Below, one piece after another: positions 1 through 5,707 of a stretch of DNA of 5,707 nucleotides (the stretch's first letter is position 1; every line of letters begins with the position of its first letter). Both the position numbers and the translations under genes were made by a program. The stretch covers positions 1 through 5,707 of the forward strand of contig CADCQC010000273.1 of the NCBI GenBank assembly GCA_902803455.1, in the 5' to 3' direction. The stretch comes from an uncultured Prevotellaceae bacterium (lineage in GTDB: Bacteria; Bacteroidota; Bacteroidia; Bacteroidales; Bacteroidaceae). The notes beneath the pieces were generated by a model. The model saw only the letters and a list, made by a program, of their open reading frames with translations, ran no database searches and was not told the origin of the DNA.

Positions 1-607
1 CATCCTTCCGCTGCGAGGAAAGATTCTCAACGTGGAGAAAGTGATGTGGCACAAGGTTTTTGAGAGTGAGTCGGTGATGAACATCATCCAGAGCATCGGA
101 GTGAGATTTGGCGTCGATGGTGAAGGAGACAAAGAAGCCAATATCGAAAAGTTGCGCTACGACAAAATCATCATCATGACCGATGCCGATGTTGACGGAT
201 CCCATATCGACACACTCATTATGACCCTCTTCTACCGCTTCATGCCCAAAATCATTCAAGAGGGACATCTTTATATCGCCACTCCCCCACTCTATCTCTG
301 CACCTACAAGAACAAGGTCAAGGAATACTGCTACACAGACCAGCAACGCCAAGCCTTCCTCGACAAATACGGAAATGGTGTAGAAGGTACCAGCATCCAC
401 ACCCAGCGCTACAAAGGTCTCGGTGAGATGAATCCTGAACAGTTGTGGGAGACCACCATGAATCCCCAGACACGCCTGCTCAAACAAGTGAGTATCGAGA
501 ATGCGGCTGAGGCCGATGAGATCTTCTCCATGCTCATGGGTGATGACGTGGAACCCAGGCGCGAGTTTATCGAAGCCAATGCCACTTATGCCAACATCGA
601 CGCATAG
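1..607 (+). CDS. gyrB: DNA gyrase subunit B, C-terminal part (5' end outside window)
   Basis: This is the ATPase subunit of DNA gyrase, which with GyrA introduces negative supercoils in the cytoplasm. Only the last ~201 codons are present; the frame is open from base 2 and begins ILPLRGKILNVEK, so the GTG at 32 is an internal valine codon and not a start. The metal-binding DxDxDG of the TOPRIM domain is clear as TDADVDGSHI, with Asp codons at 182, 188 and 194. The conserved C-terminal QRYKGLGEMNPEQLW block lies at 404-448. Few residues separate these blocks, so the large insert of E. coli GyrB is absent, as expected for Bacteroidetes. The tail ends REFIEANATYANIDA and stops at TAG (605-607). 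ParE is the main alternative, but the QRYKGLGEMN block and this tail fit GyrB better. The identification rests on motif recognition. Confidence 0.95.
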   Translation, partial: ILPLRGKILNVEKVMWHKVFESESVMNIIQSIGVRFGVDGEGDKEANIEKLRYDKIIIMTDADVDGSHIDTLIMTLFYRFMPKIIQEGHLYIATPPLYLCTYKNKVKEYCYTDQQRQAFLDKYGNGVEGTSIHTQRYKGLGEMNPEQLWETTMNPQTRLLKQVSIENAAEADEIFSMLMGDDVEPRREFIEANATYANIDA

Positions 608-633
608 CATATCCCAAAAATCTTGCAAATGAC

Positions 634-660
634 GGAATCCCCGATTTATTCGGGGATTCC
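634..660 (+). terminator. Hairpin after gyrB, probable intrinsic terminator
   Basis: The arms GGAATCCCCGA (634-644) and TCGGGGATTCC (650-660) are perfect reverse complements and give an 11-bp stem with a TTTAT loop. The hairpin starts 26 bp after the gyrB stop and ends 22 bp before the GH95 start. The bases that follow, TTGATAT, are only partly T-rich, so termination may be incomplete. The hairpin could instead act as a transcript-stabilising or attenuating element in the leader of the next gene. The stem is seen directly; its function is inferred. Confidence 0.65.
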
Positions 661-682
661 TTGATATAAAACCTTATTATAC

Positions 683-3079
683 ATGAAAAAGACAACATTT
701 CTACTGCTGGCACTCTTATTGTTTTCATGCAGCATAAAGGCCCAGTCACAACATCCCATGCATCTGTGGTATGACCGTCCTGCAGATTATTACGAGGAAT
801 CACTCCCTATCGGCAACGGAAAGATGGGAGCCAGTATCTATGGCGGAATATCCGACAACACGATTTTCCTCAACGACCTCACGTTTTGGACCGGGCAACC
901 TGTCGACTCCCTGCTTGACGCAGGTGCCAGCCGATGGATTCCCTCTATCCGTAAGGCGCTTTTCGAAGAGGACTATGCCAAGGCCGACAGCCTGCAGTTG
1001 CATGTCCAAGGCCCCAACTCCCAATTTTACCAGCCATTAGGTACCCTCCACATCATTGATGACAATACCAGTCCGTCGACAGGTTACTACAGGAAACTCG
1101 ATCTTGACAGTGCGCTGTGCACCGACACCTACACCCAGGATGGCCGCCACTATCAGCGAGAGTATTTCGCCTCTGCTCCCGACAAAGTAATCGCCATCCG
1201 TATCCGCTGCACTGGCGGCAAAGGCATCAACTGCCACCTCACCCTCACCGCTCAAGTTCCTCATGGCGTGAAAGCCAAATCAAGTGGGCAACTGACCATG
1301 ACAGGCCATGCCACCGGTGACCCGCAGGCCAGCATCCATTTCTGCAGCATGCTTCTCACCCAGTCGTCTGACGGAAGAGTGACAGCCAATGACTCGACAG
1401 TGACTGTCAGAGACGCCTCTGACCTCATCATCTATTTTGTCAACGAGACCAGTTTCAACGGATCATTACGCCATCCGGTCAAAGACGGTGCACCTTACAT
1501 CGAACAGGCAGCAGATGACCTCTGGCATCTTGTGAATTACGACTACGACCAGCTCCGCACCCGCCATATCACCGACTATCGCCAATTCTACAGTCGCATG
1601 ACCCTTATGTTGGGTGACGGCAAAACTGCCCGCAACGACCTGTCCATCCCCACCGATTCCTTACTGAAACGTTATACAGATCATGGTGGCGACAGCCGTT
1701 ATCTTGAGGCACTTTATTTCCAATATGGCCGTTATCTGCTCATCAGCTGTTCCCGTACGCCATCAGTGCCGGCCAATCTTCAAGGATTGTGGACCCAACA
1801 CCTATATTCACCTTGGCGAGGTAACTACACCGTCAATATCAACCTTGAAGAAAACTACTGGCCCGCCGAAGTAGCAAACTTAAGTGAGATGAGTACCCCG
1901 TTATGGGGATTCATGCAATCGCTGTCGGCCAACGGGCGTCATGTGGCCCGCAACTATTATGACATCCACCGAGGTTGGTGCTCCAGTCATAACAGTGATA
2001 TTTGGGCCATGGCCAATCCTGTGGGAGAGAAGCGAGAAAGTCCGGAATGGAGCAACTGGAACCTTGGTGGCGCCTGGCTCTCTCAAGCGTTGTGGGAGCA
2101 CTACCAATACACACTTGATAAGGCTTTCCTCCGTGAGACAGCCTATCCTCTGCTCAAGGGAGCCAGTGAATTCTGTCTTGACTGGCTGATCGACAACCCT
2201 TTACATCCTGGAGAATACATCACAGCTCCCAGCACCTCACCGGAAAACGAATACAAGACTCCTGAAGGCTATCATGGAACCACCTGTTATGGAGGCACCG
2301 CAGACCTGGCCATTATCCGTGAGCTGTTGGAGAACACGATGGCCGCAGGCCGTATCTTGGGAGAGCAGAAGGCTTTTCTCAAAAGGATATCCGACACACT
2401 CCAACGCCTTCATCCTTATACCATCGGCCATGAAGGAGATATCAACGAATGGTATTACGATTGGGAAGACTGGGATCCACAACATCGTCACCAATCCCAT
2501 CTCATTGGCCTCTATCCAGGGCACCAGATCACCGTAGACGGTACACCTGAATTAGCGCAAGCAGCCAGGAGAAGTCTTGAGATCAAGGGCGACAAGACCA
2601 CAGGATGGAGCACTGGATGGCGCATCAACTTATGGGCGCGCCTGCATGATGGAGCAGAAGCCTATCATATCTACCGAAAACTGCTCACGTATGTATCACC
2701 CGACGCATACAAAGGCCCCGACCGCCGTAGGAGCGGCGGAACCTATCCCAATCTTTTCGACGCCCATCCACCCTTCCAGATAGACGGTAACTTTGGCGGA
2801 ACCGCAGGTGTCTGTGAAATGCTGCTTCAAAGCGGCAATGGGGAAATAGAACTGTTACCCGCCATTCCAAAAGAATGGAAAGATGGAGAAGTGAGCGGCC
2901 TACGTGCCCGGGGAGGATATACTGTCGATATCACCTGGGGCAACGGCAAACTCATCTCAGCCACAGTAACAGCCGATAAAAAAGGGAAAGTAAACATCAG
3001 ATACAAAGGTCAGCGTGTCACGCTGAAGATGAAAAAAGGAGAAACCCGGGCCATTCAGTTTCCCATCGCCAGCCATTAA
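683..3079 (+). CDS. Secreted glycoside hydrolase family 95 (alpha-L-fucosidase / alpha-L-galactosidase)
   Basis: GH95 enzymes are inverting exo-glycosidases that remove terminal alpha-linked L-fucose or L-galactose from host glycans or plant polysaccharides. The 798-residue protein has the family's usual size. Residues 1-20 are an export signal (MKKT, then a Leu-rich stretch). Cys16 lies in an LFSC lipobox-like motif, but A20-Q21 is also a typical Bacteroidetes signal peptidase I site. The N-terminal beta-sandwich domain includes LPIGNGKMG (41-49), and an (alpha/alpha)6 barrel spans roughly 290-710. Proposed catalytic residues, by analogy with Bifidobacterium AfcA, are Asn385 and Asn387 in TVNINLEENYWPAE, the general acid Glu521 in STSPEN, and Asp701 in QIDGNFGG. 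HRHQSHL (601-607) supplies conserved histidines. A small beta domain starts at about 716. The ATG at 683 is chosen because it yields the signal peptide; no Shine-Dalgarno is evident. Thr383, two residues before the first catalytic Asn, bears on substrate choice. No SusC/D partner is visible. Confidence 0.93.
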   Translation: MKKTTFLLLALLLFSCSIKAQSQHPMHLWYDRPADYYEESLPIGNGKMGASIYGGISDNTIFLNDLTFWTGQPVDSLLDAGASRWIPSIRKALFEEDYAKADSLQLHVQGPNSQFYQPLGTLHIIDDNTSPSTGYYRKLDLDSALCTDTYTQDGRHYQREYFASAPDKVIAIRIRCTGGKGINCHLTLTAQVPHGVKAKSSGQLTMTGHATGDPQASIHFCSMLLTQSSDGRVTANDSTVTVRDASDLIIYFVNETSFNGSLRHPVKDGAPYIEQAADDLWHLVNYDYDQLRTRHITDYRQFYSRMTLMLGDGKTARNDLSIPTDSLLKRYTDHGGDSRYLEALYFQYGRYLLISCSRTPSVPANLQGLWTQHLYSPWRGNYTVNINLEENYWPAEVANLSEMSTPLWGFMQSLSANGRHVARNYYDIHRGWCSSHNSDIWAMANPVGEKRESPEWSNWNLGGAWLSQALWEHYQYTLDKAFLRETAYPLLKGASEFCLDWLIDNPLHPGEYITAPSTSPENEYKTPEGYHGTTCYGGTADLAIIRELLENTMAAGRILGEQKAFLKRISDTLQRLHPYTIGHEGDINEWYYDWEDWDPQHRHQSHLIGLYPGHQITVDGTPELAQAARRSLEIKGDKTTGWSTGWRINLWARLHDGAEAYHIYRKLLTYVSPDAYKGPDRRRSGGTYPNLFDAHPPFQIDGNFGGTAGVCEMLLQSGNGEIELLPAIPKEWKDGEVSGLRARGGYTVDITWGNGKLISATVTADKKGKVNIRYKGQRVTLKMKKGETRAIQFPIASH

Positions 3080-3082
3080 AGG

Positions 3083-3961
3083 TTATGACCTGCGATATTT
3101 TGAAGGAGACATGCCCACATGTTCCTTGAAATACTTGCCCAAAAACGACTGGTTGGGAAAATTCAGTGCCACAGCGATCTCCTTGATATTCATGGTGGTG
3201 TGTTTCAGCAACACCCTCATCTCCAATGTCACATAATGATCAATCCAGTCATTTGGTGTGCGCCGGCTTACCTGTTTCACAGCCTCTGAGAGATATTTAG
3301 GTGTGATAGACAACTGTTTTCCATACCAGCTTACACGCCGTTCCTGCCTGAAATTATCTTTCACCAGTTGCATAAACTGGCTGAAGATAAACTCAGCCCT
3401 TGTCAGTTTTGGGGCACCCACCTGCATCTGATAAATCTCGTTGCCAATGTCGTAAACCATGGCTTTGAGCAACGAAGCCGAAAGTTCCCGGCGGAAATGA
3501 TGATCAATATCATCAACACGCTGCTTGATGATATTGAAATAAGAGATGAATGTGTCCGCTTTCTCAGGTTTCAGGGAAAACACAGGATGCGAATAGGCAA
3601 AGAGGAAGAGTTGCGACATCTCATGAACCTCCTTGATGACCTCTGCGAAGAAATCGCTTGTAGCCATGATGATCACAGCCTTGCAATCATGACTCAGCTC
3701 GTAATAACTGAGCACCTGTCCATCATTGATAATAATGACATCATTTTTCTGAACCACATGCTCCTTGGTATCGACCGTATATACCGCATTACCTTCCAAG
3801 CACATCGCTACAAAAAGACAATTCATCATCTTTGGTTCAGTGAAGATGGGCAAAGCCTCCACACTGCTGAAAAGCACCAGGTCATCATCGATAAAAGAAC
3901 TGGCATCCAGCACCTGTTTTATACTTTTCAGATTAATGACAGGATTTGTCAGGTTATTCAT
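3083..3961 (-). CDS. AraC-family transcriptional regulator
   Basis: This is a cytoplasmic DNA-binding regulator of 292 residues. The C-terminal AraC/XylS domain (about 190-292) contains two helix-turn-helix units: one near 209-234 (VSWYGKQLSITPKYLSEAVK) and one near 258-283 (MNIKEIAVALNFPNQSFLGK). It closes with the family signature GMSPSKYR (283-290). The N-terminal part (about 45-100) is rich in beta-strand-like sequence and probably forms a cupin-like sensor domain; its ligand cannot be told. The ATG at 3961 is the only sensible start, because an in-frame TGA lies one codon upstream (3965-3967). It overlaps the end of the DUF3109 gene by 8 bp, so translation is probably coupled to it. The gene converges on the GH95 gene with 3 bp between stops. 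Three sampled 60-base lines average about 40% GC, below the neighbours. Adjacency makes the GH95 gene a possible target, but this is unproven. Confidence 0.92.
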   Translation of the reverse strand: MNNLTNPVINLKSIKQVLDASSFIDDDLVLFSSVEALPIFTEPKMMNCLFVAMCLEGNAVYTVDTKEHVVQKNDVIIINDGQVLSYYELSHDCKAVIIMATSDFFAEVIKEVHEMSQLFLFAYSHPVFSLKPEKADTFISYFNIIKQRVDDIDHHFRRELSASLLKAMVYDIGNEIYQMQVGAPKLTRAEFIFSQFMQLVKDNFRQERRVSWYGKQLSITPKYLSEAVKQVSRRTPNDWIDHYVTLEMRVLLKHTTMNIKEIAVALNFPNQSFLGKYFKEHVGMSPSKYRRS

Positions 3962-4568
3962 GATTCATGCATTTTTGTTGATCAATCTCTTCGGCCAACA
4001 TTTCCAATTCCTGATACCATTCCGCTCCAAAGCGTCTGACCAACGGATCTTTTAAAAATCTGTAGACAGGCAGTCCCAACTGGTCGCCCAGCCTCACAGC
4101 ATCCTGACAGACCCGCCATTCATGGTAATTCAGTCCGACGAGTCCGCCCTTGAATTTCTTTTCCCGAATGGGATAGAGTGCGCAACTGATGGGTTTTACG
4201 AATGGAGTCCTTCCTTCCCGGAAAGCCTTCTCAAGGGCACAAAGGCATATACCGTCGTGATAGCAAGTGAACACACAGTCACGTCCGTCGACAATACTCG
4301 TCACCAGATCACCATCCCTGTCGGTGTAAGCCACTCCCTGACGGTCGACAACCGCTTGGGCAGAAGCAGCCATGTCATTCCATACAGCATCGAGACAATC
4401 CTCTATCTCCGCTATTTCCTCCATGGTGAGTGGTGCTCCCGAATCACCCTCCACACAACAAAAACCTTTGCATTTCTCTAGGTCGCAACAGAAGTTTTTG
4501 GTGATGATGTCGGATGAGATCAGCACGTCACCCACTTGAAAAATAGGAGGAACCTTTTGATTGTTCAT
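3954..4568 (-). CDS. DUF3109 family cysteine-rich protein
   Basis: The function is unknown. I recognise the family (DUF3109, common in Bacteroidetes) from the N-terminal FCCDLEKCKGFCCVEGDSGA (26-45) and the later CYHDGICLCALEKA and PISCALYPI blocks. The 204-residue protein has 13 cysteines, at 27, 28, 33, 37, 38, 58, 98, 102, 108, 110, 129, 154 and 200. Their clustering resembles the CxxxCC-type proteins of the YkgJ group, which are annotated as putative Zn/Fe-binding, so metal or Fe-S binding is a reasonable inference. It has no signal peptide or membrane segment and is probably cytoplasmic. The ATG at 4568 lies 7 bp after the ung stop, and the end overlaps the araC start by 8 bp, so it sits inside a tight operon. 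It may be a metalloprotein linked to redox or repair functions, but position alone does not show this. Confidence 0.88.
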   Translation of the reverse strand: MNNQKVPPIFQVGDVLISSDIITKNFCCDLEKCKGFCCVEGDSGAPLTMEEIAEIEDCLDAVWNDMAASAQAVVDRQGVAYTDRDGDLVTSIVDGRDCVFTCYHDGICLCALEKAFREGRTPFVKPISCALYPIREKKFKGGLVGLNYHEWRVCQDAVRLGDQLGLPVYRFLKDPLVRRFGAEWYQELEMLAEEIDQQKCMNHE

Positions 4569-4575
4569 AAATGGT

Positions 4576-5241
4576 CTACCAATTGATCGGTGTCATACCA
4601 TACTGTGTCAAGTAAGCATTCGTTTTTGAGAAGTGCCTGTTGCCGAACCATCCACCTCTGTTGGCCGACAATGGTGAAGGGTGCACCGCCTGCAACACAA
4701 GATGCTTACTGCCATCTATGAGTGGCGCTTTACTACGTGCATATCCACCCCAAAGGATGAACACCAGGTGCTCCCGCTCCTCACTGAGAAGCTTGATGAC
4801 AGCGTCGGTGAAAGTCTCCCATCCCTGCCGCTGATGGCTGCCTGCCTGATGCGCTCTCACGGTGAGGGTGGCATTGAGCAGCATAACCCCTTGTTCGGCC
4901 CATCTTGTCAGATTCCCCGACAAGGGGAAGGGGATACCCAGGTCTGCGGTGACCTCCTTGAAAATATTGATGAGTGAGGGAGGCATGGGCACGCCATCAG
5001 GCACAGAGAAACTCAGCCCCATGGCCTGCCCCGGTTCATGATACGGATCTTGTCCGATGATCACCACCCTCACCCGATCAAATGGGCAAAGATTGAACGC
5101 ATTGAATATCAACTTTCCCGGTGGATAACAAGGATAATGCTGATACTCCTGTCGCACCATCTGCACCAGGCTGGCGAAATAAGGTTTCTCAAATTCCGCC
5201 GCCAACCTGTCTTTCCATGACGGTTCGATCTTGACGTCCAT
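4576..5241 (-). CDS. ung: Uracil-DNA glycosylase, family 1
   Basis: This enzyme removes uracil from DNA after cytosine deamination or dUTP misincorporation and starts base-excision repair. The 221-residue protein is of normal family length and has the full set of motifs. GQDPYH (63-68) carries the catalytic Asp65. Phe78 stacks on uracil. LLNATLTV (121-128) carries Asn123, which reads the uracil edge. HPSPLSA (187-193) carries His187 and the DNA-intercalating Leu191. These positions match E. coli Ung almost number for number. The ATG at 5241 gives the expected N-terminus and lies 6 bp after the gpmI stop; the gene ends 7 bp before the DUF3109 start, so it is very likely co-transcribed with both. 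Nothing suggests loss of activity. Confidence in the function is very high. Confidence 0.98.
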   Translation of the reverse strand: MDVKIEPSWKDRLAAEFEKPYFASLVQMVRQEYQHYPCYPPGKLIFNAFNLCPFDRVRVVIIGQDPYHEPGQAMGLSFSVPDGVPMPPSLINIFKEVTADLGIPFPLSGNLTRWAEQGVMLLNATLTVRAHQAGSHQRQGWETFTDAVIKLLSEEREHLVFILWGGYARSKAPLIDGSKHLVLQAVHPSPLSANRGGWFGNRHFSKTNAYLTQYGMTPINW

Positions 5242-5247
5242 CGAATT

Positions 5248-5707
5248 TTATTTGTCCTTGATGAGGTTGACACCCGTCATATCCGATGGCTGTTCCAATC
5301 CCATGATATGAAGGATGGAAGGTGCCACATCAGCCAACCGTCCATTAATCACAGACGCACTGTTGTTATTGGTCACGTAAATAAACGGAACGGGATTAAG
5401 TGAATGTGCGGTATTGGGAGTGCCATCTTCATTGATGGCATTGTCAGCATTGCCGTGGTCGGCAATAATGATGGCCTCGTAATCAGCAGCCTTGGCAGCC
5501 TCGATCACCTCTCTCACACAGTTATCGACAGCCCACACAGCCTTGGCGATGGCATAATAGACTCCTGTATGACCGACCATATCACCATTGGCGAAGTTGA
5601 CCACGATGAAATCATATTTCTGTGTCTTGATGGCCTCCACCAATTTGTCTTTCACCTCATAGGCGCTCATTTCAGGCTTGATGTCATAGGTAGGCACCTT
5701 GGGTGAC
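5248..5707 (-). CDS. gpmI: 2,3-bisphosphoglycerate-independent phosphoglycerate mutase, C-terminal part (5' end outside window)
   Basis: This is the cytoplasmic, Mn-dependent enzyme that interconverts 3- and 2-phosphoglycerate in glycolysis and gluconeogenesis. About 152 C-terminal residues are present out of a family length of roughly 505-515. The frame runs off the right edge and reads SPKVPTYDIKPEMSA, a conserved iPGM block; the GTG at 5697 is therefore an internal valine and not a start. Metal ligands of the alkaline-phosphatase-like fold are visible: Asp and His in NGDMVGHTG (Asp codon 5581-5583), Asp and His in ADHGN (codons 5458-5460 and 5455-5457), and the His of TAHS (5404-5406). The TAA stop is at 5248-5250. 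The ung start follows after 6 bp, so the operon promoter should lie upstream of gpmI, beyond this window. Confidence 0.97.
   Translation of the reverse strand, partial: SPKVPTYDIKPEMSAYEVKDKLVEAIKTQKYDFIVVNFANGDMVGHTGVYYAIAKAVWAVDNCVREVIEAAKAADYEAIIIADHGNADNAINEDGTPNTAHSLNPVPFIYVTNNNSASVINGRLADVAPSILHIMGLEQPSDMTGVNLIKDK

Noticed and set aside
608..682. A promoter for the GH95 gene
   Set aside because: I looked for the Bacteroidetes TTTG / TAnnTTTG pair with normal spacing and found no convincing match; annotating one would be guesswork.
3081..3090. GGTTATGACC at the convergent junction as a bidirectional terminator
   Set aside because: Only three firm base pairs (GGT/ACC) form and no T tract follows on either strand.
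683..3961. A polysaccharide utilisation locus made of the GH95 gene plus the AraC regulator
   Set aside because: No SusC/SusD pair, transporter or second carbohydrate enzyme is present, and the regulator belongs to the opposite-strand operon. A regulatory link is possible but not shown.
3368..4039. Plus-strand open frame of 223 codons antisense to the AraC gene
   Set aside because: It lies almost wholly opposite a gene with clear AraC motifs, shows no recognisable domain, and is rich in residues expected from reverse-complemented codons. It is a shadow frame.
4122..4481. Plus-strand open frame of 119 codons antisense to the DUF3109 gene
   Set aside because: The minus strand encodes a recognisable cysteine-rich family across the whole stretch; the plus frame has no domain or start context.
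3954..5241. ung plus the DUF3109 gene as a novel anti-phage or uracil-DNA defence unit
   Set aside because: Ung is a standard housekeeping family 1 enzyme, the neighbours include core metabolism, and there are no mobile or defence genes; the idea rests on adjacency alone.
5404..5706. Plus-strand open frame of 100 codons antisense to gpmI
   Set aside because: It is the reverse of conserved iPGM metal-binding blocks and has no recognisable features of its own.

Overview
The window looks like chromosomal DNA from a gut- or oral-type Bacteroidales bacterium, most likely Prevotella or a close relative. The evidence is a GyrB that lacks the proteobacterial insert and ends in a Bacteroidetes-style tail, a DUF3109 protein (a mainly Bacteroidetes family), a secreted GH95 glycosidase with a Bacteroidetes-type signal peptide, and start codons without clear Shine-Dalgarno sequences. 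Hand-counted sample lines in gyrB and the GH95 gene are about 50-52% GC. Genus-level placement is inference.

Left half, plus strand: the 3' end of gyrB (1-607) is followed by a 75-bp gap that holds one perfect 11-bp hairpin, probably the gyrB terminator. A complete GH95 family enzyme (683-3079) follows. It is an exported alpha-L-fucosidase or alpha-L-galactosidase with its proposed catalytic residues intact. No SusC/SusD pair or other carbohydrate gene is visible, so it looks like a stand-alone glycosidase within this window.

Right half, minus strand: read in the direction of transcription (from right to left), the genes are the 3' end of gpmI (cofactor-independent phosphoglycerate mutase), ung (uracil-DNA glycosylase), a cysteine-rich DUF3109 protein, and an AraC-family regulator. 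The gaps are 6 bp and 7 bp, then an 8-bp overlap, so this is very probably one transcript whose promoter lies upstream of gpmI, outside the window. The araC gene converges on the GH95 gene with only 3 bp between stop codons.

Functionally, the window mixes core functions (DNA topology, glycolysis, base-excision repair) with host- or plant-glycan use and one regulator of unknown target. There are no RNA genes, mobile elements, CRISPR arrays or long gene-free stretches. I see no convincing undescribed multi-gene system. The points most worth a second look are the residues that set GH95 specificity, the tight coupling of the AraC regulator to the DUF3109 gene, and the convergent gene ends with no room for a terminator.
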